From contig CACGHU010000004.1 in the NCBI GenBank assembly GCA_902572945.1, positions 1-45,128 on the forward strand: a stretch of DNA of 45,128 bases, read 5' to 3'. The DNA comes from an uncultured Pelagibacteraceae bacterium (GTDB lineage: Bacteria > Pseudomonadota > Alphaproteobacteria > Pelagibacterales > Pelagibacteraceae). Made by a program: the position numbers and the translations under genes. Positions 29,485-39,135 of the stretch are shown one piece after another (positions within the stretch are counted from its first letter, which is position 1; each line of letters opens with the position of its first letter). The notes beneath the pieces are model-generated. The model saw nothing but the letters and a program-made list of their open reading frames with translations. It had not been told where the DNA came from and made no database searches.

Positions 29485-31446
29485 TTGAGCAAACTAAATA
29501 AAGATTTGTCTAACGCTATAAGATTTTTATCTATAGATGCCGTAGAAAAAGCAAATTCTGGACACCCTGGCATGCCAATGGGTATGGCAGATGTTGCAAC
29601 GGTACTTTTTAAAAACTTTCTTAATTTTAATCCAAGAAATCCAAATTGGATAAACAGAGACAGATTCGTTCTTTCCGCCGGACATGGCTCAATGTTGCTT
29701 TACTCACTTTTGTACCTAACTGGATATTCAAGTATAAATCTAAAAGATATTAAAAATTTTAGACAGCTAGACTCTATTTGTGCTGGACATCCAGAATTTC
29801 ATCCTGGCACTGGAATTGAAACAACTACAGGTCCTTTGGGTCAAGGGATTGCCAATGCAGTTGGATTTGCTATTGGGGAAGAAATATTAAGGGAAAAATT
29901 TGGAAGTAAAATATTTAATCATAAAACTTACGTATTGGCTGGTGATGGGTGCCTTATGGAAGGAATTAGTCATGAAGCATTAAGTCTTGCTGGCCATTTG
30001 CGACTAAAAAACTTGATCATGTTATTTGATAATAACTCGATATCCATTGATGGACCAACAAGCTTAACTGTTTCTGATAATTATAAAAAAAGATTTAATT
30101 CATATGGATGGAGTTATATTGAAATTGATGGTCATAATGAAAAAAAAATATTTAATGCACTAAAAAAAGCTCAAAAAGCAAAAAAGCCAACTGTAATATC
30201 TTGCAAAACAAAAATTGGATTTGGTTCGCCTAATAAATCAGGAAGTGAAAAAGCACATGGAAGCCCACTTGGTGAAAATGAAGTTAAGTTGGTAAGAAAA
30301 AAATTGAAATGGACACATGAGCCTTTTGTGATACCTAAAAATATCATTGAAGAATGGAGGAGAATTGGCAAAAGAGGTCAAATAAAAGAGGATAAATGGA
30401 AAAAGTTTTATAATAAGAAAAAAAAAGAAATTAATAAAATTTTTTCAATGAATTTTTCTAAAATTTTTAAAAAAGAAAAACAAAACGCAATTAAAAATTT
30501 AGAAACATTGGCAACCAGAAAATCTTCGGAAAAAATTCTTACAGCATTACATGAGAGAAAAAATATGATAATTGGCGGGTCTGCTGATCTTGCGGGATCA
30601 AATAATACTAAAACTAAAAATCATAAACCAATTAATAGAAATAACTTTAATGGAAATTATATTCATTATGGAGTAAGAGAGCATGCCATGTGTGGTATTA
30701 TGAATGGTTTGTCCTTACACAGTAAGTTTATTCCTTATGGAGGAACCTTTTTAATCTTTAGCGACTATTGTAAACCAGCTATAAGACTTTCATCGCTCAT
30801 GAAGCTGAATGTAGTTTATGTAATGACTCATGACTCTATTGGACTTGGGGAGGATGGTCCTACACACCAACCAATAGAGCAATTAACTGGGTTAAGATCA
30901 ATACCAAATCTAAATGTTTTTAGACCTGCAGACACAACCGAAACCATTGAGTGTTGGGAATTAGCTCTAAAGAGTTTAGATACTCCTAGCGTTTTAGCTT
31001 TAAGTAGACAAAATTTATCTCCAGTTCGAAAATCGTACGATATTGAGAATAAATCTTCACTTGGAGCTTATGAAGTTTACAGATCTAACGAAAAGATTGA
31101 TTTAACTATATTTGCAAGTGGTTCAGAAGTTAATTTAGCATTAGAAGTAAGTCATAAATTAGCCACACAAAACACCTATTCCAAAGTTATATCAGTGCCG
31201 TGCCAAGAAATATTTTTTAAACAAAAAAATATTTATAAAAATAAAATTTTGAAAGAGACCAATATCAATATATCTATTGAGGCAGGTAGATCAGATACTT
31301 GGTCCAAATTTATTGGAGAAAATGGAATGGCTTTTGGAATAGAAGATTTCGGAAAAAGTGCTCCTTACAAAGATATTTTTAAGGATTTTAAATTAACTGC
31401 TAGTGAAATAGTGAATAAAACAAAAAATATTATTAATAAAAATTAA
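29485..31446 (+). CDS. tkt: Transketolase (TTG start)
   Basis: SIDAVEKANSGHPGMPMGMADVATVLF, GDGCLMEGISHEALSLAGHL, DSIGLGEDGPTHQPIEQL. Confidence 0.96.
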   Translation: MSKLNKDLSNAIRFLSIDAVEKANSGHPGMPMGMADVATVLFKNFLNFNPRNPNWINRDRFVLSAGHGSMLLYSLLYLTGYSSINLKDIKNFRQLDSICAGHPEFHPGTGIETTTGPLGQGIANAVGFAIGEEILREKFGSKIFNHKTYVLAGDGCLMEGISHEALSLAGHLRLKNLIMLFDNNSISIDGPTSLTVSDNYKKRFNSYGWSYIEIDGHNEKKIFNALKKAQKAKKPTVISCKTKIGFGSPNKSGSEKAHGSPLGENEVKLVRKKLKWTHEPFVIPKNIIEEWRRIGKRGQIKEDKWKKFYNKKKKEINKIFSMNFSKIFKKEKQNAIKNLETLATRKSSEKILTALHERKNMIIGGSADLAGSNNTKTKNHKPINRNNFNGNYIHYGVREHAMCGIMNGLSLHSKFIPYGGTFLIFSDYCKPAIRLSSLMKLNVVYVMTHDSIGLGEDGPTHQPIEQLTGLRSIPNLNVFRPADTTETIECWELALKSLDTPSVLALSRQNLSPVRKSYDIENKSSLGAYEVYRSNEKIDLTIFASGSEVNLALEVSHKLATQNTYSKVISVPCQEIFFKQKNIYKNKILKETNINISIEAGRSDTWSKFIGENGMAFGIEDFGKSAPYKDIFKDFKLTASEIVNKTKNIINKN

Positions 31447-31451
31447 ATTTT

Positions 31452-32462
31452 ATGACTATTAAAGTTGGTATCAATGGACTTGGAAGAATTGGCAGAATGA
31501 TCATTCGAACTATATTTGAAAATAACTTTAATGATATCCAAATAAAACACATAAATAACAGGTCAAATACTCAGGTAAGTTCAAATTTACTTAAATACGA
31601 TTCTGTTCACGGAAAATTTAATCAAAATATTCAATTTAGTGAAAAATTTATAAAATTAGGTGAACAGAAAATATCTTTTTCTCAAGAAACAAATATTGAG
31701 GATATTAATTGGTCAAAACACGATGTTGATTATGTTCTAGAATGTACAGGTAAGTTTAATTCTAAAGATAAACTTAGCGCTCACTTAAAAAATGGAGCAA
31801 AAAAAGTAATTGTTTCAGCCCCGTGTAAAAATGCAGATAAAACTATTGTTTTTGGAGTTAATGAAAAATCGATTACTAAAAAAGACAGAATAATATCTGC
31901 TGCATCATGCACAACTAATTGTTTAGCTCCAGTATTGAATGTTTTAAACAGCAATTTCAAAGTTGAAAAAGGATTCATGACTACAATTCATGCATTCACA
32001 ACAGATCAAAGAATATTAGATAATTCGCACAAGGATCCTAGAAGAGCAAGGTCAGCTTCTCAATCTATAGTTCCGACCTCAACTGGAGCATCAAAAGCAA
32101 TTGGAGAAATCATTCCATCACTTAAAGGGAAACTAGAGGGTGTTGCCATGCGGGTCCCCACCCCTAATGTATCATTAATTGAATTAGTATTTTGCACAAA
32201 AAAAAATATAACTACTGATTTAATAAATAATAGTTTTGAAAAAGCTTCAAAAAGTAATTTAAAAGGTGTGCTAAGTATCACTAAAGAAAAATTAGTATCA
32301 GTTGATTTTAACCATAATTCAAATTCAGCAATCATTGATGCATCTCTAACGAATACGATAGGAAAAAATATGGGTAAGATTTCAGCCTGGTATGATAATG
32401 AATGGGGATTTTCAAATAGGATGTGCAATATTGTGCAATATTTACTTAAAATCTCTAAATGA
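31452..32462 (+). CDS. gap: Type I glyceraldehyde-3-phosphate dehydrogenase
   Basis: VGINGLGRIGRMIIR, SAASCTTNCLAPV, WYDNEWGFSNRM. Confidence 0.97.
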   Translation: MTIKVGINGLGRIGRMIIRTIFENNFNDIQIKHINNRSNTQVSSNLLKYDSVHGKFNQNIQFSEKFIKLGEQKISFSQETNIEDINWSKHDVDYVLECTGKFNSKDKLSAHLKNGAKKVIVSAPCKNADKTIVFGVNEKSITKKDRIISAASCTTNCLAPVLNVLNSNFKVEKGFMTTIHAFTTDQRILDNSHKDPRRARSASQSIVPTSTGASKAIGEIIPSLKGKLEGVAMRVPTPNVSLIELVFCTKKNITTDLINNSFEKASKSNLKGVLSITKEKLVSVDFNHNSNSAIIDASLTNTIGKNMGKISAWYDNEWGFSNRMCNIVQYLLKISK

Positions 32463-33640
32463 AAACGGTTGAAAGTATAGCTAAAAGTCTTAATGGCAAA
32501 AAAATAATATTAAGATTAGATTTAAATGTCCCTCTAAATAAACAAAAAATTACTGATACAAATAGGATAGATAAAGTAATTCCAACTTTGCAATTTTTAA
32601 TAAATAATAAAGCTAAAATTTTAATTCTTTCACACATTGGAAGACCCAAGGGTAAAGTAATAAAAGAACTTTCGATGAAGCCTATTTGTGAATACCTTGA
32701 AAATAAATTGAATCAGAGCATCTATTTAGTGAAAACAGACATTAATAATTTCAGAGAAAAAGATTTATTTGACAACAAAAAAGCGAGTATTTTGATGCTT
32801 GAAAACTTAAGATTTTATAGTGAGGAGGAAAAAAATAATGAAGAATTTGCTAAAATTTTAGCTAGTTTTGGAGATTTATATGTTAACGATGCATTTTCTT
32901 GCTCCCACAGAAGACACGCATCTATTTTTAGCATTACTAAATATTTACCATCTTATGCTGGAATTCAATTAATGGCCGAAATTACAGCATTAAGGAAGAT
33001 AACAAAAGATATTACAAGACCAATAACATGTATAATCGGAGGTTCTAAAATATCTACAAAGATAAATGTAATAAAAAACCTCATATATAGATTTGATAAT
33101 TTAATATTCGTAGGAGGGATGGCAAATAATATTTTAAAAAATAAAAATTTTCAGATTGGGAAATCGATTTTTGAGCAAAATTGTGATCACATCGTTGAAG
33201 ATATATTTGAGTTATCAAAAAAAGAAAATTGTAGAATAATTTATCCAATTGATGTTTCGGTTAGTAAAAAAATTGATGGAAAAGGAAATGTAAAAAAAAT
33301 AAGTGAAGTTCAAGAAGATGACTTAATTCTTGATATTGGGCCAGATACAGTAAATATGCTTTGTAAAACTATAGAAGAGAGCAGAACAGTTCTTTGGAAT
33401 GGTCCAGCTGGTTATTTTGAAAATGAAAATTTTAAAAAAGGAAGTTTAGAGATTGCAAGAAAAATTGTTGAAAAAAATAAAAAAAATGAAATTTATTCTG
33501 TTGCTGGAGGTGGTGATACTGTGGCGGCACTAAATAGTTTTGATTTAACAAAACATTTTAGTTTCGTTTCAACTGCGGGTGGAGCATTTTTAGAATTTCT
33601 TGAAGGTAAAGAATTACCTGGTATAAATGCATTAGAGTAA
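32459..33640 (+). CDS. pgk: Phosphoglycerate kinase
   Basis: ILRLDLNVPLNKQKITD, LSHIGRPKG, MLENLRFYSEEEKN, SVAGGGDTVAAL, VSTAGGAFLEFLEGKELPGI. Confidence 0.97.
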   Translation: MKTVESIAKSLNGKKIILRLDLNVPLNKQKITDTNRIDKVIPTLQFLINNKAKILILSHIGRPKGKVIKELSMKPICEYLENKLNQSIYLVKTDINNFREKDLFDNKKASILMLENLRFYSEEEKNNEEFAKILASFGDLYVNDAFSCSHRRHASIFSITKYLPSYAGIQLMAEITALRKITKDITRPITCIIGGSKISTKINVIKNLIYRFDNLIFVGGMANNILKNKNFQIGKSIFEQNCDHIVEDIFELSKKENCRIIYPIDVSVSKKIDGKGNVKKISEVQEDDLILDIGPDTVNMLCKTIEESRTVLWNGPAGYFENENFKKGSLEIARKIVEKNKKNEIYSVAGGGDTVAALNSFDLTKHFSFVSTAGGAFLEFLEGKELPGINALE

Positions 33641-33643
33641 AAA

Positions 33644-34657
33644 ATGTCAGAACTATACTCAATTACAGAAAATATAATTTCTCAAGGAAAAGGTATTCTA
33701 GCTGCTGATGAGAGCACAGGCACAATGACTAAAAGACTAGATGCTGTAAATGTACCATCTACACCAGAGAATAGACTATTATTTAGGGAAACACTTTTAT
33801 CATCTCAAAGTATGAAAGATTGTATAGGAGGAGTAATTTTATATGACGAAACAATAAAACAGATTGCGACAAATAAAAAAACGATTCCTGAACTTATTTC
33901 AAGCTCTGGTGCAGTGACTGGGATAAAAGTAGATACTGGAGCAAAGGTATTGGCTAATTCAAAAGACGAAAAGATAACAGAGGGGCTAGATGGTTTGAGG
34001 GAAAGATTAAAAATATATTATGAGCTTGGAGCTAGATTTACAAAATGGCGAGGTGTTTATAATATTTCAGATAAATTCCCTAGTAAACTTGCAATTCATG
34101 TTAACGCTCATGCTCTTGCTCGTTATGCTGCTTTAGTTCAAGAAAGTGGCATGGTGCCAATTATTGAACCAGAAGTATTAATGGACGGAGATCACAATTC
34201 AGAAGACTGTTTGAGAAAGACTTCAGAAGTTTTAAAAAGATGCTACGAAGAGCTAATTGTGAATAAAGTAGATCTTAAAGGAACAATACTTAAACCTAAT
34301 ATGATTTTACCTGGAGTTGATAGCAAAGAAAAAATTGAAACTAAAAAAATTGCTGAGTTGACATTAGAATGTTTGAAAGAATCTGTGCCATCAGAAGTTC
34401 CTGGTGTAGCATTTCTCTCTGGAGGTCAAACTGAAAAAGAGGCGGCAAAAAACTTAAATGAAATTAATAAATTAAATAAAACTAATTTCATCCTGACGTA
34501 TTCTTATGGAAGAGCTTTACAACAAAGCGCTTTAAAATTTTGGTCTAAAGATATTAAGGATATTTCTGGTACGCAGAATAAATTTAATCATAGAGCAAAA
34601 ATGTGCTCTTTAGCTGCTCAAGGAAAATGGACAGAAGAAATTGAGAATAAACATTAA
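33644..34657 (+). CDS. fba: Class I fructose-bisphosphate aldolase
   Basis: GKGILAADESTGTMTKRL, FTKWRGVYNI, GTILKPNMILPG, FLSGGQTEKEAAKNL, SYGRALQQSALKFW. Confidence 0.95.
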   Translation: MSELYSITENIISQGKGILAADESTGTMTKRLDAVNVPSTPENRLLFRETLLSSQSMKDCIGGVILYDETIKQIATNKKTIPELISSSGAVTGIKVDTGAKVLANSKDEKITEGLDGLRERLKIYYELGARFTKWRGVYNISDKFPSKLAIHVNAHALARYAALVQESGMVPIIEPEVLMDGDHNSEDCLRKTSEVLKRCYEELIVNKVDLKGTILKPNMILPGVDSKEKIETKKIAELTLECLKESVPSEVPGVAFLSGGQTEKEAAKNLNEINKLNKTNFILTYSYGRALQQSALKFWSKDIKDISGTQNKFNHRAKMCSLAAQGKWTEEIENKH

Positions 34658-35267
34658 TACAAGAAGATTTATTTATTTAATTTCCCCAAATAAAATTCAT
34701 AATAAAGACTTATTTTATCATGAACTTGAAAAAGTTCTAAAATCAAGGAAAATTTATTTTTTTCAATTGAGATTAAAAAATTACAAAGAAAAACAAATTA
34801 TAAAAATAGGTAAAAAAGTTAGATTTATTTGTAAAAAATATAAAACTAAACTTATTATTAATGATAGTCCTTTGATTGCGAAAAAACTAAATGCAGATGG
34901 ATATCATCTCGGTCAAAAAGATATGAGATTAATTAAATCTAAAAAGATAATCAGAAACAAAATATTTGGTATAACATGCCATAATTCAAAAAAATTGGTT
35001 AAAAAAGCAATAAATTTTAAACCAACTTATATAGCAATTGGAGCATTCTTTAAAAGTAGTACAAAGAAAGTTAAATATAAAGCTAATATAAATCTGCTAA
35101 AATACGTAAAAGAATTGACAAAAATACCTGTAGTCACAATTGGTGGGATCAATGATAAAAATTATAAAAATCTATTATTGAATAATGCAAACTTTTTAGC
35201 TATTTCAGGCTACATCTGGAATAATAAAAAATATAAACCAAAAGAGGCAATAGAAAAATTAATATGA
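34641..35267 (+). CDS. thiE: Thiamine-phosphate synthase (ThiE/TenI family)
   Basis: LIINDSPLIAKKLNADGYHLGQKDM, FGITCHNSKKLVKKA, IAIGAFFKSSTK, IPVVTIGGIND. Confidence 0.82.
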   Translation: MRININTRRFIYLISPNKIHNKDLFYHELEKVLKSRKIYFFQLRLKNYKEKQIIKIGKKVRFICKKYKTKLIINDSPLIAKKLNADGYHLGQKDMRLIKSKKIIRNKIFGITCHNSKKLVKKAINFKPTYIAIGAFFKSSTKKVKYKANINLLKYVKELTKIPVVTIGGINDKNYKNLLLNNANFLAISGYIWNNKKYKPKEAIEKLI

Positions 35268-35824
35268 AAATATCAGCCAATGAAATTAGGGTCGGAATGT
35301 TACTTGAGTATAAAAATGATTTATGGGAAGTGCTAAAAACTCAGCATGTAAAGCCTGGTAAAGGTGGGGCTTTTGCACAAGTTGAAATGAAGAGTTTAAA
35401 TAAAAATACAAAATTGAATGAGAGATTTAGATCTAGTGAATATTTGGAAAAAGCATCTGTAGATGAGGTAAAATTAAATTATTCATATAATGATGAAAAC
35501 AAATATTACTTTATAGATACTAAAACATTTGAGCAAATAGAAATTCAAAAAGATATTGTTGGTGAAAAAGGAAAAATGCTTACTGAGAATTTAGAAGTAA
35601 TGGTAAGTATCTATGATGATAAACCAATTTCAGTAGAACTACCTAACCAAATTACATGTAAAGTTGAGACAACAGATGTAGCCCTAAAAGGACAAACTGT
35701 ATCATCATCATATAAACCTGCAATATTAAGTAATGGTATCAAAATTCAGGTGCCTCCTTTTATTGAAACTGGAGATGAAATTATAATTGATACAAGAAAT
35801 ATTGAGTACGTAAAAAAAGTATAG
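35264..35824 (+). CDS. efp: Translation elongation factor P
   Basis: KISANEIRVGMLLEYKNDLWEVLKTQHVKPGKGGAFAQVEMK and the EF-P C-terminus. Confidence 0.96.
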   Translation: MKISANEIRVGMLLEYKNDLWEVLKTQHVKPGKGGAFAQVEMKSLNKNTKLNERFRSSEYLEKASVDEVKLNYSYNDENKYYFIDTKTFEQIEIQKDIVGEKGKMLTENLEVMVSIYDDKPISVELPNQITCKVETTDVALKGQTVSSSYKPAILSNGIKIQVPPFIETGDEIIIDTRNIEYVKKV

Positions 35825-35827
35825 ATT

Positions 35828-36568
35828 ATGAATGTGCTATCATCAAATTTAAATTTAATGATTAAAGCTGGAGAAAAAGCTTCTAAAAGATTAATTAGAG
35901 ACTTTGGGGAAGTAGAAAATTTACAAGTTTCAGTAAAAGGTCCAACAGATTTTGTAAGTAACGCAGATATAAATGCAGAAAAAATTATAATCGAGGAGTT
36001 GTCTAAACTAAAAAAAAACTACTCCATTTTGAGTGAGGAAACTGGTTATGTTAAAAACAAAGATGAAAAAAATATTTGGATAATAGATCCTATTGATGGA
36101 ACTTCTAATTTTTTACATGGAATACCACATTTTGCTATTTCAATTGCACTGCAATCTTATGAAGAGATTATTTGTGGTTTAATTTTTGACCCAATTAAAA
36201 ATGAAATGTTTTATGCTGAAAAAAATAATGGTTCATTTCTAAATAACAAAAGAATAAGAGTTTCAAAAAAACAAGACTTAAATGCATGTTTATTTGCAAC
36301 AAATGGAATTAAATATAAAAATATTGATGTTCCAACTCGAAAGACGGGGTGCGCAGCATTAGATATGGCTTATGTCGCAGCCGGAAGATTTGATGGGTAT
36401 TTTCAAGAAAATTTAAACTTATGGGATATTGCGGCAGGGATTGTATTGGTAAAAGAGGCGGGAGGAACCCTAAATTCAATTGAATTATCAAAAAAAGAAA
36501 ATTTAGATATAAGAGCGGCAAGCTCAAGCATAAGTGAAAAAATCCTCGAAAAACTGAATAAGTTTTAA
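35828..36568 (+). CDS. suhB: Inositol monophosphatase family protein (SuhB-like)
   Basis: [47 protein letters not shown]. Confidence 0.92.
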   Translation: MNVLSSNLNLMIKAGEKASKRLIRDFGEVENLQVSVKGPTDFVSNADINAEKIIIEELSKLKKNYSILSEETGYVKNKDEKNIWIIDPIDGTSNFLHGIPHFAISIALQSYEEIICGLIFDPIKNEMFYAEKNNGSFLNNKRIRVSKKQDLNACLFATNGIKYKNIDVPTRKTGCAALDMAYVAAGRFDGYFQENLNLWDIAAGIVLVKEAGGTLNSIELSKKENLDIRAASSSISEKILEKLNKF

Positions 36569-36603
36569 TTGTTTTATCATTTTCATTTGCTATAAGTCTC
36601 GTA

Positions 36604-36828
36604 ATGAAAAAAGGCATACATCCAAATTACCATAAAATCAAAGTTGAGATGACTGATGGTACACAATTTGATACAAAATCAACATGGGGGAAAGAGGGAG
36701 AGATTCTTAAGTTGGAAATTGATCCTAAATCTCATTCAGCATGGACAGGTGGTAAGCAAAAGTTATTGGATAAAGGAAGAGTAAGTAAATTTAATAAAAA
36801 ATTTCAAAATTTTAGATCAGAAAAATAA
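36604..36828 (+). CDS. rpmE: Ribosomal protein bL31
   Basis: [52 protein letters not shown]. Confidence 0.95.
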   Translation: MKKGIHPNYHKIKVEMTDGTQFDTKSTWGKEGEILKLEIDPKSHSAWTGGKQKLLDKGRVSKFNKKFQNFRSEK

Positions 36829-37409
36829 TGACTAATGGACTTTTAATGCCAATAGCAACTGCTGTTTGGTTAGTAGAAAATACAACACTTACTTTCAAAC
36901 AAATTGCAAATTTTTGTAATTTGCATGAAGTTGAAGTTCAAGGTATTGCAGATGGTGAAGTTGCAAAAGGAATTAAACCATATAATCCAATAATTTCTGG
37001 CCAACTAACAAGGGAAGAAATTAATTTATCTTCAAAAGATGAAAGCAGACCACTACAAATAAAAGGTACAGATATTAAAATTGAGGCAGAAGATAAAAAA
37101 ATAAAAAAATATGTTCCTTTATCAAAAAGACAGGATAAGCCAGACTCTGCACTTTGGTTGATTAAGCATCATCCGCAGTTAAAGGACTCACAAATTGCGA
37201 AATTAGTGGGAGTGACAAAAAACTCTGTCACATCGATAAGGAATAAAAGCTACTGGAACTATAATAATTTGAATTCAAAAGATCCTGTTGCTATGAATTT
37301 ATTTACACAAAAAGATTTGGTTTTAGCCATAGAAAAAGCTGAAAGAAGAATTAAAAGAGAAAAAAAAGAAAAAGAAAAGGCAAATCTGTCAGCATCACAA
37401 GGATCATAA
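36828..37409 (+). CDS. trcR: DUF1013 family cell-cycle transcriptional regulator (TrcR-like)
   Basis: LMPIATAVWLVENTTLTFKQIANFCNLHEVEVQGIADGEVAKGIKPYNPI, PDSALWLIKHHPQLKDSQIAKLVGVTKNSVTSIRN. Confidence 0.88.
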   Translation: MTNGLLMPIATAVWLVENTTLTFKQIANFCNLHEVEVQGIADGEVAKGIKPYNPIISGQLTREEINLSSKDESRPLQIKGTDIKIEAEDKKIKKYVPLSKRQDKPDSALWLIKHHPQLKDSQIAKLVGVTKNSVTSIRNKSYWNYNNLNSKDPVAMNLFTQKDLVLAIEKAERRIKREKKEKEKANLSASQGS

Positions 37410-37429
37410 AGTGTAGACAAAAAAAAATT

Positions 37430-37454
37430 AAAGTGGTAATACATCACTTTTTTT
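37430..37454 (+). promoter_or_regulatory. Terminator-like hairpin plus T-tract in the rpsU leader, abutting the Shine-Dalgarno
   Basis: AAAGTGG (37430-37436) taataca TCACTTT (37444-37450), then TTTT, then GGAGGT (37455-37460). Confidence 0.55.
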
Positions 37455-37464
37455 GGAGGTGGTT

Positions 37465-37659
37465 ATTAAAATAGAAGTTAAAGATAATAATGTTGAACAA
37501 GCTTTAAGAGTTTTGAAAAGAAAGCTTCAACGAGATGGTTTTTTTAAAATCATCAAATTAAAAGATACGTACGAAAAACCTTCGGAAAAAAAGAAGAGAA
37601 TTTTACAAGAAAATATTAAGAGAGTAAAAAAATTAAATAAACTCAAAAACAGATTTTAA
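37465..37659 (+). CDS. rpsU: Ribosomal protein bS21 (probable ATT start; the ORF track gives TTG at 37453)
   Basis: IKIEVKDNNVEQALRVLKRKLQRDGFFKIIKLKDTYEKPSEKKKRI is bS21. The alpha-type N-terminus MxVxVRDNNV aligns with the ATT at 37465; GGAGGT SD at 37455-37460. Confidence 0.85.
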   Translation: MKIEVKDNNVEQALRVLKRKLQRDGFFKIIKLKDTYEKPSEKKKRILQENIKRVKKLNKLKNRF

Positions 37660-37662
37660 CAA

Positions 37663-37739
<77 letters not shown>

Positions 37740-37740
37740 A

Positions 37741-39135
37741 TTAAATAATATTGGGTAACTCCTTTATCCAATTAGATATTGTTCCAGCTCCCATCCCTAT
37801 TACAATTTTTTTTCCATAAATATTTTGTTTTACAAATTTAGCTAAATTATCTTTATCTTTAATCAAATATGTTTGTACTTTTGATCGGTATGATATTTCT
37901 TTTGCAAAACTTTCGTAATCAAATTTTAATTTGATATTTTCACCGGCTGCAAAGACTGGACATAATATAACTTCATCTGCTTGCTTAAAGCATTTAATAA
38001 ATTCTGATTTAAGGTCATTTAATCTAGAAACTCTGTGTGGTTGAAATATGCAAACAATTTTTTCAGAGGAATATGCAGTTTTAACTCCATTCAAAACTTC
38101 TTTGATTTCTGTTGGATGGTGAGCATAATCGTCAAAAAAAATCGCTCCTTTGTAGTCAAAAATTTTATTAAATCTTCGTTGTACACCTTTAAATTTTTTT
38201 AATCCATCTTTAATCTTAATGATTGGTATACCCAAACTAATTGCTACAGCAATTGCTGCAGTAGCATTTCTTATATTGTGTAATCCAATAATAGGTATTT
38301 TAATATTGTTAATTGAGAAAGTCTTTTTTCCAGGCATACTTATAACTAAATCAAATATCGACCAAGCTCTTGTTTGAACGGGTTTATTTATACGAAAATT
38401 TGAATTTTGGTGAATGCCATAAGTATTATAATTTTTAATTTTAAGTGATTTTATTAATTTTAAATTATTTTTATCATCGATACATATAAATGACTTTCCG
38501 AAGGAAGGAACTTTATTAATATATTCTCCGAAAAGATTTAATAATTTATCCATTGTTTTATAGTAATCCATATGCTCCCTATCAATATTTGTGATTATTG
38601 AATATGTGGGTTGAACTTTTAAAAAACTTCCGTCTGATTCATCTAGCTCTACAATGCTCCAATTACTTTTACCAAGTCTTGCAGAATTATTAAACGATTT
38701 CAAAACTCCGCCATTTATAATTGTTGGATCTAAATTTGTACTAGATAGAATACCTGCAACAAGAGAGGTTGTTGTCGTTTTTCCATGAGACCCAACCACT
38801 ACAATATTTTTGGTAAGTGAAGTAATATGTCCCAGCATATCTCCTCTTTTATATATTGGTAAGTTTTTTTTTTGTGCTGAAATATATTCAATATTATTTT
38901 TTTTAACCGCTGAGGAAATTACAATTATAGTAGAATTAAGTAAGTTTTTTTTATCATGGCCAATATAAACTTTAATTCCATTTTTTTTTAATCTTTCAAT
39001 ATTTTTATTAAAACTTATATCGCTTCCTTGAACCTTAAATCCCATTCTTCTCATTACCAAGGCCAGCCCACTCATGCCAATACCACCAATACCTATAAAA
39101 TGTATAACTTCAGATTTAGCAATTTTAATTTTCAT
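37741..39135 (-). CDS. murC: UDP-N-acetylmuramate--L-alanine ligase
   Basis: VIHFIGIGGIGMSGLALVM, VVGSHGKTTTTSLVAGIL, DDYAHHPTEI. Confidence 0.96.
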   Translation of the reverse strand: MKIKIAKSEVIHFIGIGGIGMSGLALVMRRMGFKVQGSDISFNKNIERLKKNGIKVYIGHDKKNLLNSTIIVISSAVKKNNIEYISAQKKNLPIYKRGDMLGHITSLTKNIVVVGSHGKTTTTSLVAGILSSTNLDPTIINGGVLKSFNNSARLGKSNWSIVELDESDGSFLKVQPTYSIITNIDREHMDYYKTMDKLLNLFGEYINKVPSFGKSFICIDDKNNLKLIKSLKIKNYNTYGIHQNSNFRINKPVQTRAWSIFDLVISMPGKKTFSINNIKIPIIGLHNIRNATAAIAVAISLGIPIIKIKDGLKKFKGVQRRFNKIFDYKGAIFFDDYAHHPTEIKEVLNGVKTAYSSEKIVCIFQPHRVSRLNDLKSEFIKCFKQADEVILCPVFAAGENIKLKFDYESFAKEISYRSKVQTYLIKDKDNLAKFVKQNIYGKKIVIGMGAGTISNWIKELPNII

